Below are positions 24,631 to 33,124 of a stretch of 37,470 bases of DNA, piece by piece; the first letter of the stretch is position 1, and each line of letters begins with the position of its first letter. The DNA comes from Clostridia bacterium (GTDB taxonomy: Bacteria; Bacillota; Clostridia; Oscillospirales; CAG-272), in NCBI GenBank assembly GCA_017621755.1, contig JAGASL010000017.1, positions 1-37,470 on the forward strand, in the 5' to 3' direction. A program made the position numbers and the translations under genes. Below the pieces are notes generated by a model. It had not been told where the DNA came from. It saw only the letters and a list, made by a program, of their open reading frames with translations, and ran no database searches.

Positions 24631-25308
24631 TCATTCCTTTTCTTCCGGCGGCAGCTCGCCCTGCTTTTTCACGCGCAGCGAGCAGATCGGGATGCCCTGC
24701 GAGGAGAAATTGGTCTCGTACTCGGTCATCACGTTACCCTCTGCCTCGGGCGTGGCGTGGAAATCGCGCGTGACAAAATAGGGCGCAAGACCAAGTGCCT
24801 CCATTTCCTCCAGCGTGAAATCAAAGAGGCCGGTGTTATCGGTCTTTAGCCACAGCTCTCCGCCCTCACGCAGCAGGGACCAATAAAGGCGCAAAAAGCC
24901 GCGGTGTGTCAAGCGGCGCTTGGCATAGCCCTTTTTCGGCCACGGGTCGCTGAAGTTCAGATATATGCGCGACAGGCTGCTTTTGGCAAAATAGGCGCCT
25001 AAATCGGCCGCGCCACCAAGAATAAAGCGCAGGTTATCCGGCCGCCCATCCTTTTCGCGCTCAGCGCGCTCGGCTGCCAGCACCATCACGTCATTTACCC
25101 GCTCCATGGCGTAAAAATTCACATCTGGCCAGGCCTTGGCCATCCCACAGGCAAAGCCGCCCTTGCCGCAGCCAACCTCTAAGTGCAATTCACCCGGGCG
25201 GTGAAAATCCGCCTCGGCTGAGGCGATCGGCGTTTCCGGCTTCTCACAAAGCAGATGCGCGCAGGCCGCCAGGCGGCTGGCGCCGTTTTTCTTTTTTCTC
25301 ATTCGCAT
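24631..25308 (-). CDS. trmB: tRNA (guanine-46-N7)-methyltransferase
   Basis: This 225-residue S-adenosylmethionine-dependent enzyme makes m7G46 in the variable loop of tRNA. The SAM site is LHLEVGCGKGGF at about 42-53. The TrmB block IYLNFSDPWPKKGYAKRRL, with the catalytic Asp, is at about 115-133. LKTDNTGLFDFTLEEM follows at about 154-169. The N-terminus is rich in Lys/Arg (MRMRKKKNG). The start at 25308 follows GAGGT; a second ATG two codons later is possible. It is transcribed alone from its own promoter. Confidence 0.96.
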   Translation of the reverse strand: MRMRKKKNGASRLAACAHLLCEKPETPIASAEADFHRPGELHLEVGCGKGGFACGMAKAWPDVNFYAMERVNDVMVLAAERAEREKDGRPDNLRFILGGAADLGAYFAKSSLSRIYLNFSDPWPKKGYAKRRLTHRGFLRLYWSLLREGGELWLKTDNTGLFDFTLEEMEALGLAPYFVTRDFHATPEAEGNVMTEYETNFSSQGIPICSLRVKKQGELPPEEKE

Positions 25309-25338
25309 AGGTAGATACCTCGTTTAATAATCTGCTCT

Positions 25339-25367
25339 ATTTTACCACACAAAACAGAAAAAGTCAA
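25339..25367 (-). promoter_or_regulatory. Predicted sigma-A promoter of trmB
   Basis: TTGACT (25362-25367), 17 bases, TAAAAT (25339-25344) on the minus strand, 30 bases before the trmB start. Confidence 0.82.
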
Positions 25368-25385
25368 AAATATTCTGCACATTTA

Positions 25386-25414
25386 TTGACAAAACATGAA
25401 AAAAGGTATATACT
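25386..25414 (+). promoter_or_regulatory. Predicted sigma-A promoter of the Gfo/Idh/MocA gene
   Basis: TTGACA (25386-25391), 17 bases, TATACT (25409-25414), back to back with the trmB promoter. Confidence 0.88.
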
Positions 25415-25453
25415 GCTTGCAGGTGCTTGTATTCTGCACCTTGGGAGGTCATT

Positions 25454-26554
25454 ATGTCTAACAAGAAAAACGGTGTCATCATCGGCTATGGCCACATGGG
25501 CGGATGGCACGTCAACCATTATCTGAAGAGCGACGTTGTTAATCTGGCGGGCATTTATGATATCGACCCGGCCAAGATCGAAAAGGCAAAGGCAAACGGC
25601 ATCAATACCTACCCCTCGTTTGAGGCGGTGCTGGCTGACCCGACCGTTGACTTTGTTCTGATCGCTACACCGAACGAATTTCATAAGCCGCTGGCCATTG
25701 CCGCGCTGCAGGCAGGCAAGCACGTGATTTCTGAAAAGCCGGTCACCCTCTCCTCGGTCGAGCTGCAGGAGATGATCGACGCTGCCAAGGCAGCCGGCCG
25801 CGTATTCTCGGTTCACCAGAATCGCCGCTGGGATTGCGACTACCTGATGATGAAGGAGGTCTACGCAAGCGGTGATATGGGTGAGGTCACCTCTATCGAA
25901 TCACGCTACCACGGCTCGCGCGGTATACCCGGCGACTGGCGCGCGCAAAAGGAGCACGGCGGCGGCATGATCTATGACTGGGGCGTGCACCTGATCGACC
26001 AGATGGTAGGCATTGTTTACGATCGCGAGATCGAGCGTGTTTCCTGCTACTGCCACCACATTACCAACTTTGAGGTAGACGATGGCTTTAAGCTGGATCT
26101 GTACTACACCGGCGGTCTGGTTGCCCGCATTGAGGTAGGCACCTCGAACTTCATCGCCCTGCCCCGCTTCTATATGACGGGCACGAACGGCGGCGCCGTG
26201 GTTGACAACTGGCAGGACAACTGCAAGGTCGTTTGCTGCAAGAACTGGGATGAAAAGGACGTAAAGCCGGTGGTGACCCCCGGCGGTCTGACCCGTACCA
26301 TGGCCCCGCGTGATGAAAAGACGGTAACCACGCACGAGATCCTGCGCCCGGAGCCGGACGTGCATGACTACTACCGCAACCTTGTACGCGCGATGGACGG
26401 TAAGGAGGAGCAATACGTGACCCACGCCCAGATGCTGTACGATATGCGCATCATGGAGGCGGCCTTTGAATCTGACCGTCTTGGCCAGCCGGTAGAATTC
26501 GGCTTTAAGCGTGATTTTGGTACATACGCGGTTCCCGACTATAAAAAGCAATAA
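25454..26554 (+). CDS. Gfo/Idh/MocA-family NAD(P)-dependent oxidoreductase
   Basis: The 366-residue cytoplasmic protein has an N-terminal Rossmann domain with GVIIGYGHMGGWHV (about 7-20). The family motif HVISEKPVTLSSVE lies near 95, and HQNRRWDCDY and GGGMIYDWGVHLIDQM near 170-190 belong to the catalytic C-terminal domain. Members oxidise or reduce sugars, inositols and sugar acids; the substrate cannot be read from sequence. The start at 25454 is behind GGGAGGT. A frame extension to 25427 lies too close to the promoter. It is monocistronic, with its own promoter and terminator. Codon use is strongly biased towards C/G endings, which may mean high expression. Confidence 0.95.
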   Translation: MSNKKNGVIIGYGHMGGWHVNHYLKSDVVNLAGIYDIDPAKIEKAKANGINTYPSFEAVLADPTVDFVLIATPNEFHKPLAIAALQAGKHVISEKPVTLSSVELQEMIDAAKAAGRVFSVHQNRRWDCDYLMMKEVYASGDMGEVTSIESRYHGSRGIPGDWRAQKEHGGGMIYDWGVHLIDQMVGIVYDREIERVSCYCHHITNFEVDDGFKLDLYYTGGLVARIEVGTSNFIALPRFYMTGTNGGAVVDNWQDNCKVVCCKNWDEKDVKPVVTPGGLTRTMAPRDEKTVTTHEILRPEPDVHDYYRNLVRAMDGKEEQYVTHAQMLYDMRIMEAAFESDRLGQPVEFGFKRDFGTYAVPDYKKQ

Positions 26555-26564
26555 AGATAAAGCA

Positions 26565-26599
26565 AGCACCGGCGTTCAATGAACGCCGGTGCTCTTTTT
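26565..26599 (+). terminator. Terminator of the Gfo/Idh/MocA gene
   Basis: A 13-bp perfect stem (26565-26577 with 26581-26593) has a 3-base loop and is followed by a T5 run. It may also slow the converging histidine kinase transcript, though the minus side has a poor T tract. Confidence 0.88.
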
Positions 26600-28091
26600 A
26601 TTGCTTCGGTGGCAGCTCGAACCAGAAGCGGCTTCCCTCACCCAAGCGGCTCTCAACGCCGTAGCGGGCGTGGTGCAGCTCTAAGATGCCGCGCACGATC
26701 GAAAGGCCGAGGCCGCTGCCGATTACGCTGCGCTTATGCTGCGCATCTACCTTATAATACCGCTGCCAGATATCAGCCAGCTTATCAGGTGGAATGCCTT
26801 CGCCGTGGTCAACTACCTCTACGCGCAGGTAGCCGTCTGCCAGCTGCTTGCCGATCAGCATAATCTCGCGGCTATCGCCGGCGTAATTGACGGCGTTGCT
26901 AACCAGGTTGTTGATCACCTGTTGCACCCGCAGCCGGTCAGCCGTGACGGGCAAGGCACCCGGCACCTGCACGAAAAAGTGAAAGCCCCTTCCCTCCAGC
27001 ATCTGCCCATAGCTGGCGGCGGTGTGCTGCAGCTCCTCTGCCAGGTTAAAGGAGGAAATGTCAAGCGTCTCACACCCTGCCTGGTAACGGGAAAGCTGTA
27101 GAATATCGTTGACCAGCCCCGAAAGGCGCTTTGCCTCGTCTATGATCACCTGCACGTTTTCGGGCTTATTCTCCCCCTCGATATCCCGCATGATCTCGCC
27201 GTAGCCGATGATCATAGTCAGCGGTGTACGCAGATCGTGCGAGATGTTGGCGATCAGCTCCTTTTGCAGACCATCTACCTTAGAAAGCTCGCCGGCGGCA
27301 TAGTCCAGCGTGGCAGAAAGCTCGCCGATCTCGCGGTAGCTGCTCTCCTCGGCAAAGGAAACGTCATAATGCCCGCCGGCCAGGCGGCCGGCCTTCTCTG
27401 TCAGGCGCGTGATGGGCGCTACGATCCGCCGTGACATAACGTAGGCAAGGCAGAGCGCGCCAACCACCAGCACAATAGAAAGCAGCAGTATCTCTACCTG
27501 TAGCGCACCGGCAGCCGAGCCAACCGGCATCATCGCCGCATCTAAAAACACAACGATCTGGTTGCCGCTTGGCGTTTCCATGAGCCGAACGCGCACGATG
27601 CGGTGTGCATCTGCCGTAATAGAAAGCGGCGGGCGCAGCGTGCCACCGACCTCCGAAGGCGCGAAGTCAAAACGGTCGGAATACGTGCGCGTTACGCTGC
27701 CACTTACGCTGGCGGCGGCATATAGCTCGGCATATTCGGCATTGGTCAGGCGCGAGAGAACAGAGCCACCCTCGCCACCCGCCCACAGCAGGCGCGAGCC
27801 AAGACCGGTATCGGTCAGATCAAACACGGCAATACCGACCTGGTAATTAACGGCGATGACCTCAGCACCGCGCTGCGCCCCCTCAGAATCGCAGATGGTG
27901 GCCAGGTCACCGGCGGCCGCATCCATACGCGAGAGCATGATGCGAGAATAAATACGGTTCAGCAAAAGAGACTGCGAGGACCAGATGAGCAAAAGAATCA
28001 CCCCGCAAAAAACAGCCAGGTAGGCAAATAGCATCCACCGCAGGCCGGCTTTTTTTGGCGAGGTGCCCTTTTTAAGATTCGGGCGCCGCAT
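26598..28091 (-). CDS. Sensor histidine kinase of an OmpR-type two-component system
   Basis: The 497-residue protein has a first helix (about 20-43), an extracytoplasmic sensor region of about 150 residues, and a second helix (about 196-219). Next come a HAMP linker (about 220-270), the dimerisation domain with phospho-acceptor His285 in ANISHDLRTPLTMIIGYGE, and an ATPase domain (N box VINNLVSNAVNYAG; G boxes VDHGEGIPPDKL and GSGLGLSIV). The overlap with the regulator gene, 20 bases, indicates coupling. The start at 28091 is the most plausible Met, but its binding site is weak. A longer frame runs back to 28220 inside the regulator gene and is unlikely. The signal sensed is unknown; the upstream htrA gene suggests envelope or protein-folding stress. 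Confidence 0.93.
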   Translation of the reverse strand: MRRPNLKKGTSPKKAGLRWMLFAYLAVFCGVILLLIWSSQSLLLNRIYSRIMLSRMDAAAGDLATICDSEGAQRGAEVIAVNYQVGIAVFDLTDTGLGSRLLWAGGEGGSVLSRLTNAEYAELYAAASVSGSVTRTYSDRFDFAPSEVGGTLRPPLSITADAHRIVRVRLMETPSGNQIVVFLDAAMMPVGSAAGALQVEILLLSIVLVVGALCLAYVMSRRIVAPITRLTEKAGRLAGGHYDVSFAEESSYREIGELSATLDYAAGELSKVDGLQKELIANISHDLRTPLTMIIGYGEIMRDIEGENKPENVQVIIDEAKRLSGLVNDILQLSRYQAGCETLDISSFNLAEELQHTAASYGQMLEGRGFHFFVQVPGALPVTADRLRVQQVINNLVSNAVNYAGDSREIMLIGKQLADGYLRVEVVDHGEGIPPDKLADIWQRYYKVDAQHKRSVIGSGLGLSIVRGILELHHARYGVESRLGEGSRFWFELPPKQ

Positions 28092-28773
28092 CAAAACGGT
28101 ACCCCACGCCACGCAGCGTAACGATATGGTCGCTATACGGCGCAATGCTCTTGCGCAGTAGCTTGATGTGCGTATCCAGCGTGCGATCCACGCCGTAAAA
28201 ATCATACCCCCACACGTCACAGATCAGCTTCTCACGCGAAAGGGCAATATTCTGATTACGCATCATGTAAAACAAAAGATCGTATTCCTTGGGTGAAAGA
28301 TCGACCCGCTTACCGTCTACGGTAACGATGCGTGCCGTTACGTCAGCCACTAGGCCATCTACGGTGTAGATCTCCTTTCCCTGCTCGGGGGCCCGTTCTG
28401 GTGCCGTGCGTGGGGATACGCGCTTAAGGATCGCCTCTACGCGCAGCATCAGCTCACGCGGCGAAAAGGGCTTTACGATATAATCGTCTGCCCCAAATTC
28501 AAAGCCGTTGATCTTATCGTACTCCTCCCCACGGGCAGAGAGCATCAAGATCGGTACATCGGAAAACCGGCGTATATCCCGGCAGGCCGAAAAGCCATCC
28601 AGCTCCGGCATCATGATATCCATAATGATCGCATCATAGCTGCCGCCGCGGGCAAGGCGAACGGCCTCCATGCCGTCCGCTGCCTCGTCAGCCGTGTGGC
28701 CCTCGTATTCCGCATACTTGCGTATCAGCATGCGAATGGGCGCTTCATCATCCACGATCAAAAGCTTTGCCAT
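28072..28773 (-). CDS. OmpR/PhoB-family response regulator
   Basis: The 233-residue protein has a receiver domain (LLIVDDEAPIR at the start; phospho-acceptor Asp52 in AIIMDIMMPELDG; the conserved Lys in YIVKPFSPRE near 102). A winged-helix DNA-binding domain follows from about 133, with DLSPKEYDLLFYMM, LICDVWGYDFYGVDRTLD and VTLRGVGYRFD. It is controlled by the kinase that overlaps its 3' end. It starts 14 bases after htrA, behind AAGAAGGG. The most likely target is the htrA operon itself, which is inference. Confidence 0.96.
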   Translation of the reverse strand: MAKLLIVDDEAPIRMLIRKYAEYEGHTADEAADGMEAVRLARGGSYDAIIMDIMMPELDGFSACRDIRRFSDVPILMLSARGEEYDKINGFEFGADDYIVKPFSPRELMLRVEAILKRVSPRTAPERAPEQGKEIYTVDGLVADVTARIVTVDGKRVDLSPKEYDLLFYMMRNQNIALSREKLICDVWGYDFYGVDRTLDTHIKLLRKSIAPYSDHIVTLRGVGYRFDAAPES

Positions 28774-28787
28774 AAAAAAGCCCTTCT

Positions 28788-30350
28788 TTACTGTACAGGA
28801 TTTTCCGCCACGGGAACGTATTCGTGCACGGTAATGGTAAATTCCAGCGGGATGCGGATATAACCGTAGCCACGGCGCTCATAACGCTCGACCTGGATGA
28901 CCATGGTATCCCCTACCTTTTTACCGGCGATCACGGTGCGCAGATCGGTGAACGAGGTGATCACGGTACCGTCTGCCGAATAGAGCATATCGCCATTTTG
29001 AATGGTCTGGCCGCCAGTCAGCTCGTCGTTATAATCATAGGAAATGATCTTCAGACCGGAGGAGGATTCCTCAAAATACAGGCCAAGGTAGGGCCGACCG
29101 GAAACGTAGCCCTGCGAATAAAGCTGCTTATACACCACAACGGCATCCGAGATCGGTATGGCGAAGCCGATCCCTTCTACCGAATCTCCGGTGGATTTGG
29201 CATTCACGATGCCGATCAGCTCACCGTACATATTGAACAAGCCACCGCCAGAATTTCCGGGGTTCACGGCCGCATTGGTCTGCAGCAGGGTCATGGGTAT
29301 GCCCTCGACCGTTACCTTGCGCCCCAGCGCACTGATAATGCCGTTAGAAACCGAGCCACCCAGCTCGCCAAGCGGGTTGCCGATGGCGATCACCTCTTCC
29401 CCCACAGCCAGATAAGACTTATAGGCAGCATCGCTCTTGGCAGCGGCAGCGGGCAGTTTGGCTGCCGGCAGGCCGGTTGCGTTGATCTTCAAAAGTGCCA
29501 GGTCTGACCAGCTATCCTCGCCATAGATCTCAGCAGTGTACTCCTTACCGTCGGTCAGAACCACGGTAATGATGCCGGCGCCGTTGATCACGTGGTCGCA
29601 GGTCAGGATCAATCCATCCTCAGACAAGATCACACCGCTGCCAGCGCCGCTTTGCACGTAATCGCCATAATAGGCAGAGGTGACCGTTGTCTCGGTGCGG
29701 ATCTCAACAACGGTATCCTGCACGCTCGTCACCACGGCGGGAATAGACTGGGGGCCGTATTCGGTTTGGTCACGCTCGATCACGTTCAGCACCACATCGC
29801 CGCGGCCAATGCCGATCTGCGTCTCATCCCCCCCGTCCGGCGCCTGGATATCGTTGCCGGGGTCAACCGTTTCATTCTGCCCTGGCAGAGGGCCTAAGCC
29901 ATAGCGGCCAAAGGCGGCACCGCCGAAGAAGGAGGCGATCAAGAGTGCCACAGCAAGCACCGAGCACAAAACCGCCACGCGTGCGCGGCCTGTGCGCGGC
30001 TTCTCAGCCTGCTCCTCGCGGCGAACCTGATAGCCCATCGAGGAATACGGATTATACGAGCTACCATAGGGATTGTAATTGTTGCCCGGCGTATAGGAAA
30101 CAGAGGGCGTTGCCTCCTCTGCCTGCGCGGCAGGCTCCTCCTGTGCGGCAGGTTCCTCCTGTGCATCAAGCGGCTCTTGAGCAGCCGGCTCCTCTTGGGT
30201 AGCGGTTGCCGGCTCTGCAGCGGCGGGCTGCTCTACCACCGCATCAGCCGATGGCGTAACGGGGGTATCTACCCGATCGGCCTGGGTCTCGTTTATGTCA
30301 GAATGGGTATTCTCGCCCTGCTCGGGGCGAAGCTCGTCATAGGTTGCCAT
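28788..30350 (-). CDS. htrA: HtrA/DegP-like membrane-anchored serine protease
   Basis: The 520-residue protein has a cytoplasmic N-terminal region of about 120 residues. It is rich in Glu, Pro, Ala and Gln, with near-repeats of EEPAAQ at about 53-76, then Asn/Tyr/Pro-rich segments. One transmembrane helix follows (about 125-147), then a trypsin-like protease domain outside the membrane with triad His253 (TCDHVINGA), Asp283 (SDLALLKI) and Ser367 (NPGNSGGGLF). A single PDZ domain lies at about 418-495. Such proteases degrade or refold misfolded proteins at the cell surface. It starts behind AAGGAGGAG. It leads a unit with the response regulator (14 bases) and kinase. A promoter near 30380 is unclear, with a possible TATACT -10 but no good -35. 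Confidence 0.95.
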   Translation of the reverse strand: MATYDELRPEQGENTHSDINETQADRVDTPVTPSADAVVEQPAAAEPATATQEEPAAQEPLDAQEEPAAQEEPAAQAEEATPSVSYTPGNNYNPYGSSYNPYSSMGYQVRREEQAEKPRTGRARVAVLCSVLAVALLIASFFGGAAFGRYGLGPLPGQNETVDPGNDIQAPDGGDETQIGIGRGDVVLNVIERDQTEYGPQSIPAVVTSVQDTVVEIRTETTVTSAYYGDYVQSGAGSGVILSEDGLILTCDHVINGAGIITVVLTDGKEYTAEIYGEDSWSDLALLKINATGLPAAKLPAAAAKSDAAYKSYLAVGEEVIAIGNPLGELGGSVSNGIISALGRKVTVEGIPMTLLQTNAAVNPGNSGGGLFNMYGELIGIVNAKSTGDSVEGIGFAIPISDAVVVYKQLYSQGYVSGRPYLGLYFEESSSGLKIISYDYNDELTGGQTIQNGDMLYSADGTVITSFTDLRTVIAGKKVGDTMVIQVERYERRGYGYIRIPLEFTITVHEYVPVAENPVQ

Positions 30351-30435
30351 AAAATGCTCCTCCTTGCTTTACTGGTAACAGTATACTCCCCGCATGTGAC
30401 GGTTTTATGAAGAGAGCGACAAGTTTTGCTGAATT

Positions 30436-30882
30436 TTAGAAATTTTTCCCGTTTTTTTCACGGTCAAGGTAATCCTGCAGGATAATCTGGGCAGAGAGCG
30501 TATCGACCACGTTCTTTCTCTTTTTACCGCCTGTGCCGGTGCCCTGCAGATAGCGATGCGCCTCGCAGGTAGAAAGGCGCTCGTCAGAAAAATCGATCGG
30601 GATATCCGTCTCGGCCTTCAAAAGCTCGACAAAGGCGCGAACGGCCTCTGCGCGAAAGCCCTCGCTGCCATCCATATTTTTCGGCAGACCAACAATAATG
30701 CGCACAACGCCCTGTTTTTTTGCCTCGGCGGCTACGTACTGTGCCGTGTGGCGCATGCCACCGGGTGAGACCTGGCCAATGCCGCCGGCCAGATAGCCGC
30801 TGATATCTGAAACGGCAAGACCGGTACGCACGTCTCCGTAATCAACGCCAAGATAGCGGCCATGCACTTTTCCTTCTAACAT
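30436..30882 (-). CDS. ruvX: YqgF/RuvX, putative pre-16S rRNA nuclease (Holliday-junction-resolvase fold)
   Basis: The 148-residue protein has the RNase H-like fold seen in YqgF: GRYLGVDYGDVRTGLAVSD at the start (first acidic residue in DYG), RIIVGLPKNMDGSEG near 62-76, IDFSDERLSTCEA near 97-109, and the C-terminal DTLSAQIILQDYL with its catalytic Asp. In E. coli, YqgF matures the 16S rRNA 5' end. The start follows TTGGAGGAG. It has its own consensus promoter and lies 85 bases upstream of htrA on the same strand without a clear terminator between them. Confidence 0.95.
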   Translation of the reverse strand: MLEGKVHGRYLGVDYGDVRTGLAVSDISGYLAGGIGQVSPGGMRHTAQYVAAEAKKQGVVRIIVGLPKNMDGSEGFRAEAVRAFVELLKAETDIPIDFSDERLSTCEAHRYLQGTGTGGKKRKNVVDTLSAQIILQDYLDREKNGKNF

Positions 30883-30935
30883 TGTATCTCCTCCAAGCCG
30901 GAACTATACGCGGTTTTTTCTACACGTTTTCAATA

Positions 30936-30964
30936 ATTATAGCAAAGAACCGCTCCTCTGGCAA
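30936..30964 (-). promoter_or_regulatory. Predicted sigma-A promoter of ruvX
   Basis: TTGCCA (30959-30964), 17 bases, TATAAT (30936-30941) on the minus strand. Confidence 0.82.
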
Positions 30965-30983
30965 GTACATTTCTGCAATTTTC

Positions 30984-31012
30984 TTGACAAACGGCTGGAA
31001 TTTTGGTAAACT
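30984..31012 (+). promoter_or_regulatory. Predicted sigma-A promoter of rlmA
   Basis: TTGACA (30984-30989), 17 bases, TAAACT (31007-31012). It excludes an in-frame ATG at 31013 as the rlmA start. Confidence 0.85.
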
Positions 31013-31039
31013 ATGGGTAGAAAACGAGAGGAAACCGCC

Positions 31040-31861
31040 ATGACTACCAATCTATTCCGCTGCCCCCATTGCGGTGCCCAGCTCACCGCAATGAATGGCA
31101 GCTATCTATGCCCTGCCCGCCACACCTTTGATATCGCGCGGCAAGGGTACGTCAATCTGCTGACCGGGCGTGCCACACAGCAGCACGGCGATAACAAAGA
31201 AATGATCTGCGCACGGCGCGATTTTTTATCTGCCGGCTATTATGACCTGTTAATGGAGCGAGTGGCCGATATCGCCGCCCGCTATGCCCTGCCGGACTGC
31301 CGCATCTTAGATGCCGGCTGTGGCGAGTGCAGCTATACCGACCGTATCGCGCGGCGGCTGCAGGAGGCAGGCATCACCTGCCAGATCCTTGGCATGGATA
31401 TCTCGCGCGAGGCACTGGCCATCGGCGGCAAAAGGAATAAGCAGCTTGCTCTGGCGGTAGCTAGCCTATATCACATTCCACTGGCGAACGAAAGTATAGA
31501 TCTCTTGTTTGAGATCTTTGCACCGCATTGCGGCGAGGAATATCACCGCGTGCTTTGCAAGGGTGGAAAGATGGTCATGGTCATTCCCGGTACGCGCCAT
31601 CTCTTCGGCCTCAAGGCGGCGCTTTACGATACCCCCTACGAAAACGAGGTAGCCGATACCGCGCTGCCTGGCTTTCAGATGGTAGAACAGAAAAGCATAC
31701 GCTACACGATCACCCTGTCAAACGAGAAAGACCTGTGGAATTTGTTTACCATGACCCCCTATTTCTACCGCACATCCCCCAAAGACAAGGAAAAATTAAG
31801 GCAGAGTTCCCCACTTGACACCGAGATCGCCTTTGAAGTGTTGGTATACGAGAAACTCTGA
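31040..31861 (+). CDS. RlmA-type 23S rRNA (guanine-N1)-methyltransferase
   Basis: The 273-residue protein starts with a zinc-binding module (FRCPHCGAQL... YLCPARHTFD, residues 6-31). A linker with ARQGYVNLL follows, then a class I methyltransferase domain with SAM motif RILDAGCGECSYTD near 86-99 and GMDISREALAIGGKR near 115. This arrangement is typical of RlmA(I)/RlmA(II), which methylate G745 or G748 of 23S rRNA. Which position is used cannot be told; in Gram-positives the G748 form (TlrB-like) can affect tylosin resistance. The start at 31040 has GAGAGGAA, and the promoter location rules out a longer protein. It is monocistronic. Confidence 0.9.
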   Translation: MTTNLFRCPHCGAQLTAMNGSYLCPARHTFDIARQGYVNLLTGRATQQHGDNKEMICARRDFLSAGYYDLLMERVADIAARYALPDCRILDAGCGECSYTDRIARRLQEAGITCQILGMDISREALAIGGKRNKQLALAVASLYHIPLANESIDLLFEIFAPHCGEEYHRVLCKGGKMVMVIPGTRHLFGLKAALYDTPYENEVADTALPGFQMVEQKSIRYTITLSNEKDLWNLFTMTPYFYRTSPKDKEKLRQSSPLDTEIAFEVLVYEKL

Positions 31862-31875
31862 CCTCTCTATTTAAG

Positions 31876-31917
31876 AAAAAACCACCCAGACGGCATTTAC
31901 CATCTGGGTGGTTTTTT
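31876..31917. terminator. Bidirectional terminator between rlmA and queA
   Basis: A 15-bp stem (31876-31890 with 31903-31917) has a 12-base loop. A6 on the left arm and T6 on the right give T runs in both directions. Confidence 0.9.
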
Positions 31918-31954
31918 GAAACTATTTTTAAGATACAACGCCGTATCGTGTCAC

Positions 31955-33034
31955 TTATTGAATAAACATCGCATCACCAAAGGAGAAGAAGCGATACCGC
32001 TCCCGCACGGCCTCCTCGTAGGCGGCCAGCACGTTTTCGCGGCCGGCGAGGGCCGAGATGAGCATGATCAGCGTGCTTTCCGGTAGGTGGAAGTTGGTAA
32101 CCAACGCATCCACCGCCTTGAAGCGGTAGCCGGGGTAGATAAAGATGCGCGTTTCACCGCTCATGCCGTGCAGGCAGCCGTTTTCATCAGCGGCGCTTTC
32201 CAGCACGCGACAGGAGGTGGTGCCTACTGCTACGATCCGCCCGCCGGCGGCGCGGCGGCGATTGATCTCGTCGGCGACCTCATCGGTGATGAGAAAATGC
32301 TCGGCGTGCATCTCGTGCTCCTCGATGTTCTCTACCTTCACCGGGCGGAAGGTACCAAGCCCTACGTGCAGCATGACCTCGGCATACCCCACGCCCTTTT
32401 CGCGAATACGCGCAAGCAGCTCCTCGGTAAAATGCAGGCCGGCCGTTGGCGCAGCGGCAGAGCCCTCTTGCTTGGCGTACACGGTCTGGTAGCTGCTCTT
32501 ATCCTTTAGTTTTTCGGTGATATATGGCGGCAGCGGCACATTGCCTACCTGATCCAGCACCTCATAGATATTCGCAAAGGTACCGGGGTAGGAGAAGCGC
32601 ACCAGGCGGTTGCCGCTTTCAAGCACCGCGGCAATTTCGGCACGAAGAAGCCCATCACCAAAGGTAAAGGCTGCGCCCTCCCTTGCGCGCTTGCCGGGGC
32701 GTACAAGCGTTTCCCAGCAGCCGTCTGCCCGGGCACGCAGCAAAAGAAGCTCCATCGGCGCCCCCGTCTTTTCAGAAACGCCCAAAAGGCGCGCCGGAAT
32801 GACCTTTGAGGAATTGACGACCAGCATATCCTCTGGCCGGAGCATATCAATGATCTCGTGAAAAACGTGGTGAGAGACCTTGCCACTCTCTTTGCCAAGG
32901 CACATCAGGCGGCAGGCATCGCGCTGCACGGCCGGGTGCTGGGCGATCAGCTCCTTTGGCAGGTCATAAGAAAAATCTTCGGTTTTCAGCGCGCAGGCAG
33001 CGCGGGAATTTTCAATGGCGGCATTCTCGATCAT
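31955..33034 (-). CDS. queA: S-adenosylmethionine:tRNA ribosyltransferase-isomerase
   Basis: The 359-residue enzyme transfers the ribosyl part of SAM to preQ1 in tRNA and forms epoxyqueuosine. Family blocks visible are [20 protein letters not shown] near 24-43, [17 protein letters not shown] near 72-88, [19 protein letters not shown] near 184-202, and [19 protein letters not shown] near 222-240. The end [12 protein letters not shown] is characteristic. The start at 33034 follows AAGGAGGGG. No other queuosine gene (tgt, queG) is in the window. Confidence 0.97.
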   Translation of the reverse strand: MIENAAIENSRAACALKTEDFSYDLPKELIAQHPAVQRDACRLMCLGKESGKVSHHVFHEIIDMLRPEDMLVVNSSKVIPARLLGVSEKTGAPMELLLLRARADGCWETLVRPGKRAREGAAFTFGDGLLRAEIAAVLESGNRLVRFSYPGTFANIYEVLDQVGNVPLPPYITEKLKDKSSYQTVYAKQEGSAAAPTAGLHFTEELLARIREKGVGYAEVMLHVGLGTFRPVKVENIEEHEMHAEHFLITDEVADEINRRRAAGGRIVAVGTTSCRVLESAADENGCLHGMSGETRIFIYPGYRFKAVDALVTNFHLPESTLIMLISALAGRENVLAAYEEAVRERYRFFSFGDAMFIQ

Positions 33035-33076
33035 GGTGCCCCTCCTTCATCCTACTTCATATACTACTGATAGACC

Positions 33077-33105
33077 ATTATACATCAACCTTCAAAATTT
33101 TGCAA
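33077..33105 (-). promoter_or_regulatory. Predicted sigma-A promoter of queA
   Basis: TTGCAA (33100-33105), 17 bases, TATAAT (33077-33082) on the minus strand. Confidence 0.82.
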
Positions 33106-33124
33106 GTACTATATGAGGTAAATC

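Noticed and set aside
28092..28220. Longer N-terminus of the histidine kinase
   Set aside because: It would lie wholly inside the response regulator gene in another frame and adds a sequence without family likeness or binding site.
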